Positions 15,158 through 22,779 of a stretch of DNA of 33,881 nt are shown one piece after another. The notes under the pieces were generated by a model that was not told the DNA's origin, did not search any database, and saw only the letters and a list, made by a program, of their open reading frames with translations. Made by a program: the position numbers and the translations under genes. Location of the stretch: the NCBI GenBank assembly GCA_963511305.1, contig CAUPIJ010000021.1, positions 1 to 33,881 of the forward strand, given 5' to 3'. Position 1 is the first letter of the stretch. Each line of letters begins with the position of its first letter. This DNA comes from Propionimicrobium sp963511305 (GTDB taxonomy: Bacteria; Actinomycetota; Actinomycetes; Propionibacteriales; Propionibacteriaceae).

Positions 15158-15948
15158 TTCGCCACCTGCCTGATTTGGGTGGATGCGGCCTGACCTGGCA
15201 GAACAGTCAGCGCGCTATCCGAAAAAATTTTCTCGGTCAGCAGGTGCAGCGACCTGTTGTAGTTTCGTTCGGAAATGAAGGCCCTGGGCGCCTGCTCACT
15301 CAGTTGCGCGGCAGCCCTCGGCGCCCAAGCCACCTCGCCGAAGACAGGCAAGTCGAATTGCGCTGCTATCTCGCGGGAGTTGTAGGGGCGGCCAGCGCCA
15401 ATCAGGACGATGCCCAGCGAACCGACCGAATCGTAGAGCGAGAGGAGATTTGGTAGCCAGAGCTTAGCGCACGCCAGCGACGGCAAGCTGCTGCGGCAGA
15501 CCAGGAAGCAGTAGTCTGCAGCCGCGAAGATTTCGGCAGCCGGGTTAGCCACGTCCAGTCGGCCGAGATCGAAGAAGACGTCCACGTCTTCGTCGGCAAG
15601 CTTCTGAGCCTGCGCAACCAGCTCGGGCATCGCGTCGGCGAACAGACCGGGCGCGTTCGGATTCCTGAAACCTGGCACGAATGACGCTCTTTCGGTGCCC
15701 GGCAGCCCGATGGCTAGGGCAGATAGCAGATCAGCGGAAATCTCGCCGGATCTAACAGCCTCAGCAAAATCGCCGAGATCGCCGCCCAGTTCGACCCTCC
15801 CGGCTAGGTAACCAGCAAGCACCGACTGACTGGGGTGCGGGTCGGCGTCCACGACGATGGCTCGGCGAGGCCAGTTAGCTGCTAAGGCAAGGGCGGTGGT
15901 GGTGACGCCGGGGCTGCCGCCGGCGCTGCAGAATACGTAAATACTCAT
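15154..15948 (-). CDS. TadZ/CpaE-like ParA-fold localisation protein with degenerate P-loop
   Basis: A 264-residue protein with a ParA/MinD fold. It starts MSIYVFCSAGGSPGVTTTAL, where a deviant Walker A (usually KGGxGKTT) is expected: the glycines and threonines are kept but both lysines are missing. AIVVDADPHPSQSVLAGYL is the switch-like strand, VFFDLGRLDVANP the Walker B region and FLVCRSSLPSLACAKLWLPN the following strand/helix. TadZ/CpaE proteins place the Tad machinery in the cell, and several are known to have atypical nucleotide-binding loops. It overlaps both neighbours by 4 nt. Full-length CpaE often has an N-terminal receiver-like domain, which is absent here. Confidence 0.82.
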   Translation of the reverse strand: MSIYVFCSAGGSPGVTTTALALAANWPRRAIVVDADPHPSQSVLAGYLAGRVELGGDLGDFAEAVRSGEISADLLSALAIGLPGTERASFVPGFRNPNAPGLFADAMPELVAQAQKLADEDVDVFFDLGRLDVANPAAEIFAAADYCFLVCRSSLPSLACAKLWLPNLLSLYDSVGSLGIVLIGAGRPYNSREIAAQFDLPVFGEVAWAPRAAAQLSEQAPRAFISERNYNRSLHLLTEKIFSDSALTVLPGQAASTQIRQVAN

Positions 15949-16619
15949 CCGGCATCGGCCTGCCTGACTAAAACCAGCTTGTCAGAAGCGGCTAGCGCGG
16001 CGACAGTCGAGGCGGTCATCTCGTTCACTGTGACGTCGACCAGCTTGCCCTGGCCGTCCAGCAGATCAGACTGGCCGACCATCATGGCAGCGAATTCCTG
16101 GCCGGGGCCACTCTCTGTAATTTCGACCAGCTTCACCGTTGAGCCCGGCGGGATCTGTTTGGCCGGCAGCCGGCCAGCCGCAAGTCGCAGTCCGATCATC
16201 GAGCTTTCTGGGTCCACCTCTGCCTGTCCGATGGACTTTGGGCCGAGCAGGGAGCCGGCGGGAATATCCGTCATCGCGTATCTGCCGACGAGCTCGCCCG
16301 CCTTACTCTTCTCCATCACCGGAACTCCGGCAGCCGCACCTAGGTTGGTCGTGGAAATATCCGTGGCGCTGAGCGTCTCGCCGCGCTTGATATCGCGGGT
16401 GGCGGTCAGCACCTCTCGAGTGTCGCTCGTCGAGACGAAAATCCACGCCGCTAGCAGCGCGCCGAGCGCACAAAACAACACGCCGGCTATCGTCAGCCGC
16501 AGGTTCCTTCTGGGTCGCGCGACGAGGTTTGGCTCGGCTAGCTGAGCCTTGTCCGGGGAGGGGGGATTGGCAGGCTCGTCCTGCTGCCCGGAAAAGGGCG
16601 CGACAAATTTTTTCGCCAT
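15945..16619 (-). CDS. CpaB/RcpC-like SAF-domain pilus protein
   Basis: A 224-residue protein, first gene of the tad operon. A Pro/Gln-rich cytoplasmic start (about 1-35) leads to one membrane helix (LRLTIAGVLFCALGALLAAW, about 40-60). A SAF domain follows (VLTATRDIKRGETLSATDIS, then YAMTDIPAGSLLGPKSIG). The C-terminal part (LPPGSTVKL-like, ISTEV-like strands) is shorter than in Gram-negative CpaB, which also works near a secretin absent from single-membrane bacteria. A good ribosome binding site (AGGAG, five nt before ATG 16619) is present. The stop overlaps the next gene by 4 nt. Confidence 0.8.
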   Translation of the reverse strand: MAKKFVAPFSGQQDEPANPPSPDKAQLAEPNLVARPRRNLRLTIAGVLFCALGALLAAWIFVSTSDTREVLTATRDIKRGETLSATDISTTNLGAAAGVPVMEKSKAGELVGRYAMTDIPAGSLLGPKSIGQAEVDPESSMIGLRLAAGRLPAKQIPPGSTVKLVEITESGPGQEFAAMMVGQSDLLDGQGKLVDVTVNEMTASTVAALAASDKLVLVRQADAG

Positions 16620-16719
16620 CTGGTCTCCTGAAATGGGGGTGGTGGAAATGCCATTGGCTCAGTCAGATTAACGACGGATCTTTGAGACACGCCAGGAACA
16701 TCAACAGGTTTTTAATGCC

Positions 16720-16740
16720 GGAATTAAATTCCTGGAATTC
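16720..16740. promoter_or_regulatory. Dyad plus extra half-site between tad operon and PAS gene
   Basis: GGAATTAAATTCC (16720-16732) is a perfect 6-bp inverted repeat around one base, and a third GGAATT half-site starts at 16734. It lies in the 265-nt AT-rich divergent region, about 100 nt before the cpaB-like start and 145 nt before the PAS gene. ATTAGGG also occurs twice, 12 nt apart, just to the right (from 16756). Likely a regulator binding region; the factor is unknown. Confidence 0.4.
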
Positions 16741-16820
16741 AGTTACCGAAAAAAATTAGGGGCTTTATTAGGGCAAACCTTTAACCCCAACTTTAGAAAA
16801 TAAATAACTCGATTAGTGGC

Positions 16821-16851
16821 TTGACCAGGTTTAACACTACATTTTTAGTAT
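16821..16851 (+). promoter_or_regulatory. Candidate promoter of the PAS gene
   Basis: TTGACC (16821-16826) and TAGTAT (16846-16851) are separated by 19 nt, slightly long for a housekeeping sigma factor. The predicted start site would be about 16858, some 27 nt before the ATG, leaving room for the GAAAGG ribosome binding site. Confidence 0.4.
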
Positions 16852-16884
16852 TGCCCTGACTATCTGGGGAATAGAAAGGTCGAG

Positions 16885-18237
16885 ATGTCTGAAGTCCCTA
16901 GGTTCGTCCCAGGAATGATTCTGCCCTCGGGAGAACAACACGAAGTAGGCGTAGACGAGCTATTTTTCTCCACCACCGACGCTAAGGGCGTTATCGAAGA
17001 GGCTAATTCGGTATTCGTTAGGCTTTCGCGTTGGCCAAGGGAAAGACTGATCGGCGCCCCGCACAACATCATCCGCCACCCGATGATGCCCGGAGGCGCC
17101 TTCCGCCTGATGTGGCAGACCCTGGAATCCGGCAACCCGTTCGCCGCCTATGTCCACAACATGGCCCACGACGGCAGCCGCTACGACGTCTTCGCCACCA
17201 TCACCCCCTTAGACGACGGCTACCTCTCGGTGCGTATCAGGCCAATGTGCCCAGTGCCGTTCGCCGCCGCGCAGCAGCTTTACCGCGAGGCCCTCATTAT
17301 CGAGAACCTGGCAAAAGCCGACGGCGCGAACCGCCACCAAGCGGCCGAGGTCGGCGCGGAAAAGCTGGCTGAACTGCTGGCGGCGTCGAATTTTAAGAAC
17401 TACGAGGACTTCATGCTCGAAACCCTGCCCGCCGAGGTGGAGGCTCGCGAGCAGGCCGGCAACGTCATGCCGCAAATTTACGCGGACGGATTGCATAGCC
17501 AGATGCTGAACGGCGTCGCTCAACTTCACCAGCAGCTCGGCGCGGCGATGGCTGTGCTGCAAAACCTCAAAGAGCAGTCGACGCAGACGCAGGAGAGCGC
17601 CGACGTGTTGAACGCCATCATCAACGACACGAACGAGGTTTCGGAGGCGGTCAACGCCCTGCCGGCGGATTCCGTCGAGCAGCGCCAGCTGACCATGCCA
17701 CTAACGCTGTGGAGCTCGATGAACGACGAGATCCGCGGCCTAACCGACTCGCTGACCGAAAAGCTGGAGGCTGCGTCAGCGACCGCTAGCCACACGCGCT
17801 TCCGCATTGCGCTGGCCAGGCTGCACGCAACGATGATCGGCAACTTCGTGGCGGAGCTCGTCACCGACCCGCAGGCAAGCGAGATCACCTCGAACATTAA
17901 CCTGCTGACTAGGGCAATCTCGCAGGCGACGGAGAACCTGAACGAGCAGAGCCAGGCCTACCAGCAGCACTACAGCGAGGCGACCGTGGACGCCCAGCAG
18001 GTTGCCGGGCTGCTGCAGATGTTGGTCGATCTGCTGGCCTCGTGGGTAGTCGGGGCGCAGAACCGAGAGCTGCCGCCCGAGGTTGCCGAGATCGCTCCGA
18101 AGATTGCGCAGCAGGTGGAGCGCTCGCAGCAAGTGATCGAGAAACTACAGTCGCTTTCCGGAAACATCACGCTGCCAGACAGCGAGACACTGAACCAGAC
18201 GGTCGCGCAGATTCGCGAGATCGCCGCGCAGTTCTAG
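16885..18237 (+). CDS. Soluble Aer-type PAS domain protein with long helical tail
   Basis: A 450-residue protein with no membrane segment. Residues about 20-125 are a PAS domain of the Aer type: FFSTTDAKGVIEEANSVFVR, then RLIGAPHNIIRHPMMPGGAF, MWQTLESGNPFAAYVHNMAH and DGSRYDVFATITPLDDGYLS. In Aer this domain binds FAD and senses redox state. The remaining 310 residues are predicted helical with heptad-like Leu/Ala/Gln patterns (LHQQLGAAMAVLQNLKEQ, INLLTRAISQATENLNEQ). I see no clear chemoreceptor signalling tip, HAMP, kinase or HTH, so the output is unknown. GAAAGG lies 6 nt before ATG 16885. It is divergent from the tad operon and a good candidate for sensing linked to pilus function. Confidence 0.8.
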   Translation: MSEVPRFVPGMILPSGEQHEVGVDELFFSTTDAKGVIEEANSVFVRLSRWPRERLIGAPHNIIRHPMMPGGAFRLMWQTLESGNPFAAYVHNMAHDGSRYDVFATITPLDDGYLSVRIRPMCPVPFAAAQQLYREALIIENLAKADGANRHQAAEVGAEKLAELLAASNFKNYEDFMLETLPAEVEAREQAGNVMPQIYADGLHSQMLNGVAQLHQQLGAAMAVLQNLKEQSTQTQESADVLNAIINDTNEVSEAVNALPADSVEQRQLTMPLTLWSSMNDEIRGLTDSLTEKLEAASATASHTRFRIALARLHATMIGNFVAELVTDPQASEITSNINLLTRAISQATENLNEQSQAYQQHYSEATVDAQQVAGLLQMLVDLLASWVVGAQNRELPPEVAEIAPKIAQQVERSQQVIEKLQSLSGNITLPDSETLNQTVAQIREIAAQF

Positions 18238-18306
18238 GCAGCTGAGCGGTTCTTTGCCAGCTGGTTTGGTCGCGCCATTTTCCCTAGTCGCGCCCTCCCC
18301 TGCTGT

Positions 18307-18336
18307 TAGCCCTGGCCTGTGTTTAGGGCAGGGCTA
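18307..18336. terminator. Hairpin between convergent PAS and fhs genes
   Basis: TAGCCCTG (18307-18314) and CAGGGCTA (18329-18336) form an 8-bp perfect stem with a 14-nt loop, in the 103-nt gap between two convergent genes. No T-run follows on either strand, so a bidirectional terminator is plausible but weakly supported. Confidence 0.35.
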
Positions 18337-18340
18337 CGAA

Positions 18341-20029
18341 CTAGAACAGGCCTACGATCTGCCCGTCAGCGGTGATGTCCATCTTCTCAGCCGCGGGATG
18401 GGTGCCTAGGCCGGGCATCGTTTGCATCGAGCCCGACAGCGCGTAGATGTAACCTGCGCCCGCCGCCAGCCGAACCTCGCGGATCGGCAGCGTCCAACCC
18501 GTGGGAGCGCCGCGATCGGCCGGGTCGGCGGTGGTCGAGAGATGGGTCTTGGCGATCAAGACGGGCAGCTCACCAAAGCCGAGCTCGGTAAATCTGGTCA
18601 GCTGCTTGGCCGCGGCCGGTTCAATGTCGACGTCGTCCGCGCCGTAAACCTTGGTGGCGACCGCATTAATCTTCGCCTCCAGCGAGTCCTGCGGCTGATA
18701 GCTGAAGGTCAGGTTGGTGGGCTGATCCGCCGCCTCGACGACCGCCTTCGCAAGCTCCTTCGCACCCTCACCGCCGTCGGCGACGTGGGTGGACGTCACG
18801 CACGGCACGCTCTGGCTGGCTGCAAAATCCATGATCACCTGGTGCTCGCTGGGGTGGTCGTCGGGGAAAGCGTTGATGGCGATCACTGCGGGCACGCCGG
18901 AGTTACGCACGATCTCGAGATGGTGAGCTAGGTTGGACAGGCCAGCCTCGACGTCCGCTCTGTTCTCCTCCAGGAGAGCCGGCGGCAGCGGCTTGCCGGC
19001 GACAACCTTGTGCCGTCCCGAATGCAGCTTGAGAGCGCGAACCGTCACCACGATCACCGCCGCGTCTGGCACCAGACCAGAGGTTGCGCACTTAACGTTG
19101 ACGAAGCGCTCGTAGCCCAGGTCGGCACCGAAGCCCGCCTCGGTGACCACGAAATCTGTGTTGGCTAGGGCAAACTTGTCGGCGATGATCGAGCTGTTGC
19201 CGGTGGCGATGTTGCCGAATGGGCCGCAGTGGATCAGCGCTGCCTGACCCTCGAGCGTCTGCAGCAGGTTTGGGCGAACGGCATCGCGCAGCAGCACCGC
19301 CATCGCCCCCGCCGCCTTGATGTCCTCTGCGGTGACTGGCTCGCCGGAGGTGTTGAAGCCGATCACGACGCGACCGAGCCGGGCGCGCAGATCGGCCAGG
19401 TCGGCAGATTGGGCGACGATCGTCATGATCTCGCTGGCCGCGGTGATGTCGAAGCGGCTCTGCCTAGGCACGCCGTCGACCTTGCGGCCGAGCCCGATCA
19501 CGATGTTGCGCAGCGCGCGGTCGTTCATGTCCAGCACTCGCCCCCAGCTGACCGAATGCGGCTCGATGTCGAGCGGGTTGCCGTGGTGAATATGATTGTC
19601 AACCATCGCAGCCAGCAAGTTATGCGCGGCAGTGACGGCGTGGAAGTCGCCGGTCAGGTGCAGATTTATGGCCTCCATCGGCACGACCTGCGAGTAGCCG
19701 GCACCAGCAGCGCCACCCTTGATGCCGAAAACTGGGCCAAGCGACGGCTGTCGAAGCGTCGCGACCACCCTCTTGCCCAGCTTGCCGAGCCCCTGAACCA
19801 GACCGATGGCGGTGGTGGTCTTGCCCTCGCCGAGCGGGGTCGGAGTGACGGCTGTCACCACCACGTATTTGCCGCGCTGCGAGCCAGCTTCACGGAGTTT
19901 CTTGGGCGCGATCTTGGCCGCGTGCCGGCCGTAATGCTCCAGGTCTTCGGGACGCAGGCTGAGCTGCTCGCCGATCTCCTCGAGGGGACGAAGTTCTGCT
20001 TTTTGTGCTATTTCAAGATCGCTGGCCAT
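18341..20029 (-). CDS. fhs: Formate-tetrahydrofolate ligase
   Basis: A 562-residue enzyme from ATG 20029. The open frame extends upstream to 20110, but family members begin close to SDLEIAQKAELRPLEEIGEQ, so I take the later ATG. The ATP-binding loop is TPTPLGEGKTT. Family blocks are visible: ATLRQPSLGPVFGIKGGAAG, NLHLTGDFHAVTAAHNLLAA, HCGPFGNIATGNSSIIAD and DLGYERFVNVKC. The C-terminal MQTMPGLGTHPAAEKMDI is the usual signature near the end. It makes 10-formyl-THF from formate, THF and ATP in the cytoplasm, feeding purine and one-carbon metabolism. The length equals the usual 555-560 residues, so it looks intact. It lies 53 nt downstream of nfo, probably in one transcript. Confidence 0.97.
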   Translation of the reverse strand: MASDLEIAQKAELRPLEEIGEQLSLRPEDLEHYGRHAAKIAPKKLREAGSQRGKYVVVTAVTPTPLGEGKTTTAIGLVQGLGKLGKRVVATLRQPSLGPVFGIKGGAAGAGYSQVVPMEAINLHLTGDFHAVTAAHNLLAAMVDNHIHHGNPLDIEPHSVSWGRVLDMNDRALRNIVIGLGRKVDGVPRQSRFDITAASEIMTIVAQSADLADLRARLGRVVIGFNTSGEPVTAEDIKAAGAMAVLLRDAVRPNLLQTLEGQAALIHCGPFGNIATGNSSIIADKFALANTDFVVTEAGFGADLGYERFVNVKCATSGLVPDAAVIVVTVRALKLHSGRHKVVAGKPLPPALLEENRADVEAGLSNLAHHLEIVRNSGVPAVIAINAFPDDHPSEHQVIMDFAASQSVPCVTSTHVADGGEGAKELAKAVVEAADQPTNLTFSYQPQDSLEAKINAVATKVYGADDVDIEPAAAKQLTRFTELGFGELPVLIAKTHLSTTADPADRGAPTGWTLPIREVRLAAGAGYIYALSGSMQTMPGLGTHPAAEKMDITADGQIVGLF

Positions 20030-20082
20030 GGCTCTATTCAACACCGTGGCGGGCGGCTGAGGCCATCTGGATTGCCAGTTCT

Positions 20083-20880
20083 TCAGGCTTTTAGCCTCTC
20101 GGCTAGCCATTTCAGGTCGCCGGATTGGCCCTCCAGACCGCCGGGGGTTTCGAGGATCGCGGGGGCGTCAGCGAGTTTGAGGGTCTCGATGATCAGCTGT
20201 TCGCCGAGCGTACCCTGGCCGAGGTTGGCGTGCCGATCGGCGCCGGTGCCCGGCTGATCGCGCGAATCGTTCAGGTGCACCAACGAGATGCCGCCAGTCA
20301 GCTCGTTCATTTTCTCGATCATCTCGAGCATGTCCTCGCCGGAACCGTTGGCGTGACAGGTATCGAAGACCATGCCGACGTGCTCGAAATTTTCGGAGGC
20401 GCTGATGGCGTCCCAAACCCGCGCGATCGAATCGGAGAAGCGCATCATTGCACTCTTGCCGCCCGCGGTGTTCTCGATCAGCATCGGGCAACTGATGTTC
20501 AGCCCGTCCACGGCCTTGAACCAGTTTTCGTAGCCCACTTCTGGATCGTCGTCGGCGGTGACGTGGCCACCGTGCACGACCACGCCCAACGCCCCGAAGG
20601 AAGCAGCCGCGTCGAGCGTCTGCTGCAACAGCTTACGGCTGGGAATTCGAATGCGATTGTTTAGCGAAGCCACATTGATGACATATGGCGCGTGGACATA
20701 GATGCCAACGCCGGCCTCTTGCGCGGCCGCCTTGAGGCCCTCCGCGCCGCCGTCGAAGGAGACCTTGGGCGCCTTCCAGCTGCGCGGGTCGCCCAGCGAA
20801 ATCTGCACGATCGGCACACTCAGCTGTTTAGCCTCTTCAATGGCGGTGATTTCGTCGACGTGAGCACCAATGTTGTTCAT
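20083..20880 (-). CDS. nfo: Deoxyribonuclease IV (AP endonuclease, Nfo family)
   Basis: A 265-residue TIM-barrel metal enzyme of base excision repair that cuts DNA 5' of abasic sites. Metal ligand motifs of the family are all present: IYVHAPYVINVAS, GVVVHGGHV, PMLIENTAGG, MVFDTCHANGSG, LVHLNDSRDQPGTGADRHAN and the C-terminal PAILETPGG. It starts at ATG 20880; the only upstream signal is a TTAACTAATG-like AT-rich stretch, so a leaderless or weakly led mRNA is possible. It is divergent from pta (63-nt shared upstream region) and followed by fhs. The N-terminus (MNNIGAHVDEITAIEEAKQL) shows the usual first strand GAHV. Confidence 0.95.
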   Translation of the reverse strand: MNNIGAHVDEITAIEEAKQLSVPIVQISLGDPRSWKAPKVSFDGGAEGLKAAAQEAGVGIYVHAPYVINVASLNNRIRIPSRKLLQQTLDAAASFGALGVVVHGGHVTADDDPEVGYENWFKAVDGLNISCPMLIENTAGGKSAMMRFSDSIARVWDAISASENFEHVGMVFDTCHANGSGEDMLEMIEKMNELTGGISLVHLNDSRDQPGTGADRHANLGQGTLGEQLIIETLKLADAPAILETPGGLEGQSGDLKWLAERLKA

Positions 20881-20943
20881 GAGTTAAACATTAGTTAATG
20901 CCGCAAAGCCGCTGCCCGCCCTCGGAGCTATTAGTCTGTAAGC

Positions 20944-22440
20944 GTGAGCAAAAGCATTTACGTAGCCGCAGCCAGCCCTTGCCCCGACAAGGAGCAGGTT
21001 GCCGAGAAGATCATTAAAGAACTTATCAAGAGCGGCTCAATCGCCGTCTTCCGTCCCATCGCAGCCGCCGACGACGCGCTTGCTGCCCGCCTGATCGAGG
21101 CCGCAGGATCCGGTCAGGGCGAGGCCGTGGGTGTCAGCGGCGAGCAGTATGCCGCAGATCCCGTCGCCAGCGTCAATGAGATCGTCAAGAAGTTCGGCGC
21201 CCTGCAGGCCGCGCACGAGTCGGTGGTGGTGGTCGGCTCCGACTACGACTCCCCCATCGCCCCCGCCGAACTGGCCATCAACGCCGAACTGGCAGCGCAC
21301 CTAAACTGCCCGACCCTCGTGCTGGCGGCAGACGAGGCCACCGCCGAGTTCGCCGCAAAACAATTCTCCGACAAGGGAGTTTGCGTGCTGGCCAGCTCAG
21401 ATGTGGACGCCGCGGCGCTGGCCGAGAAGCTGGCCGCCTGCAAGCAGCAACTGCGCTCCCCCGCCATGTTTGAGTACGAGATCAACAAGATGGCCGCCGC
21501 AGACAAGCGCACCATCGTGCTGCCCGAGTCCGAGGACGCCCGCATCTTGGAGGCCGCCGCGATCATCCTGGCTAGAGACCTGGCCAACATCACCCTGCTG
21601 GGCGAGGCCGACGAGATCGCCAAGCAGACAGCCGATCTTGGCGTCGACGTTTCGGGCGCCAAGATCGTCTCGATGAAGGACGAGAGCTACCTGGAGCGTT
21701 ACTCGGCCAAGTACGCCGAGCTGCGCGCCCACAAGGGCGTCACCATCGAGCAGGCTCGCGAGCGCATGGCAGTACCCAGCTATTTCGGCACCATGATGAT
21801 TCACGAGGGCGAGGCCGACGGCATGGTCTCGGGAGCCAACAACACCACCGCCAACACCATTCGCCCGAGCCTAGAGTTCATCAAGACCAAACCGGGCGTG
21901 AAGGTGGTTTCTGGTGCGTTCTTGATGTCGCTAGCCGACCGCGTGCTGGTATTCGCCGACTGCGCGGTCACCCCGAACCCGACGCCAGAGCAGCTGGCAG
22001 ACATCGCGGCCAGCTCGGCCGTCACCGCCCGCTCGTTCGGCATAGACCCGAAGGTTGCGCTGGTCAGCTACTCCACCGGAACCTCAGGCGCTGGCCCGGA
22101 CGTGGACGCCGTCAAGGAGGCCGTCGATTTGCTCGCCGCCCGCGAGCCAGACTTCCCCTTCGCTGGCCCGATCCAGTTTGACGCAGCGATCGACCCGACC
22201 GTCGGCAAGAAGAAGATGCCGGAGAACCCGGTGGCGGGCAGCGCTAACGTCTTCGTCTTCCCCGACCTGAACACCGGCAACACCACCTATAAGGCAGTGC
22301 AGCGCACCGCCGGCGCCAAGGCAAACGGCCCGGTTCTGCAGGGTCTGAAGAAGCCGGTTAACGACCTGTCGCGCGGCGCGCTCGTCGACGACATCGTGAA
22401 CACGATCGTGATGACCGCGATCCAGGCTCAGCAGGGCTGA
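20944..22440 (+). CDS. pta: Phosphate acetyltransferase
   Basis: A 498-residue enzyme that interconverts acetyl-CoA and acetyl phosphate. The catalytic PTA domain is about residues 178-495 (KRTIVLPESEDARILEAAAI, DGMVSGANNTTANTIRPSLE, FADCAVTPNPTPEQLADIA, VALVSYSTGTSGAGPDVDAV, NVFVFPDLNTGNTTYKAVQR). The N-terminal 170 residues retain the BioD-like fold (SIYVAAASPCPDKEQ, IAVFRPIAA), but the nucleotide loop is degenerate, and the DRTGG domain of the 700-residue form is missing. Short forms of this kind are known in Actinobacteria. Acetate kinase, often adjacent, is not in the window. The GTG 20944 start has TATTAG 9 nt before it, suggesting a leaderless mRNA. A clear terminator follows. Confidence 0.95.
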   Translation: MSKSIYVAAASPCPDKEQVAEKIIKELIKSGSIAVFRPIAAADDALAARLIEAAGSGQGEAVGVSGEQYAADPVASVNEIVKKFGALQAAHESVVVVGSDYDSPIAPAELAINAELAAHLNCPTLVLAADEATAEFAAKQFSDKGVCVLASSDVDAAALAEKLAACKQQLRSPAMFEYEINKMAAADKRTIVLPESEDARILEAAAIILARDLANITLLGEADEIAKQTADLGVDVSGAKIVSMKDESYLERYSAKYAELRAHKGVTIEQARERMAVPSYFGTMMIHEGEADGMVSGANNTTANTIRPSLEFIKTKPGVKVVSGAFLMSLADRVLVFADCAVTPNPTPEQLADIAASSAVTARSFGIDPKVALVSYSTGTSGAGPDVDAVKEAVDLLAAREPDFPFAGPIQFDAAIDPTVGKKKMPENPVAGSANVFVFPDLNTGNTTYKAVQRTAGAKANGPVLQGLKKPVNDLSRGALVDDIVNTIVMTAIQAQQG

Positions 22441-22454
22441 TTTAAAACATCACC

Positions 22455-22495
22455 AGGTGGGCGGGGCTGCGGCCTCGTCCACCTTTCGTCTTCTG
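22455..22495 (+). terminator. Rho-independent terminator of pta
   Basis: Thirteen base pairs (22455-22467 with 22472-22484, two of them G-T) close a 4-nt TGCG loop and are followed by TTCGTCTTCT. It lies 15 nt after the pta stop codon. Confidence 0.8.
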
Positions 22496-22779
22496 CTAGA
22501 AAAGCTCGTGCAGCGCGAAAACTGGAATTCTTACCCCCTTTAGGAAATAACTAAGGGAATTTTCCAAAGAAATTCTAGAATACCCATCACCCCATCTGAC
22601 TAGGCGGGATGCGCCCGAAATCTTGTTCGCGAGCGTCGCAGCGGCCAGCTATTTTCGGAACTCTAGCTACCGTCTGGAGAATATCTAACTAAAATTTAGT
22701 TTCGTTGTTGTCTATCAGGAAGGTGGAATTTCCTAAAGCAATGCCCCGTGCGTAGCCAACCAAAGACACATAACCAGTT
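22496..22779. other. Upstream region of the peptide transporter
   Basis: About 280 nt between the pta terminator and the transporter start. I see no gene. It holds a perfect inverted repeat AACTAAA-A-TTTAGTT at 22687-22701 (candidate operator), another AT-rich stretch around 22535-22580 with imperfect dyads, and no confident -35/-10 pair. The size suggests a regulated promoter or a 5' leader. Confidence 0.4.
22687..22701. promoter_or_regulatory. Perfect inverted repeat, candidate operator of the transporter operon
   Basis: AACTAAA and TTTAGTT flank one central A, giving a 15-bp near-palindrome 79 nt before ATG 22780. Symmetric AT-rich sites of this length are typical of dimeric repressors. 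No cognate regulator gene is adjacent. Confidence 0.4.

Noticed and set aside
20030..20110. N-terminal extension of formate-THF ligase
   Set aside because: The extension overlaps the end of nfo and has no counterpart at the family's usual N-terminus, which begins near SDLEIAQ.
20944..21460. Pta as a broken gene because of its short N-terminus
   Set aside because: The frame is intact, the catalytic domain complete, and short Pta forms lacking the DRTGG domain are known in Actinobacteria.
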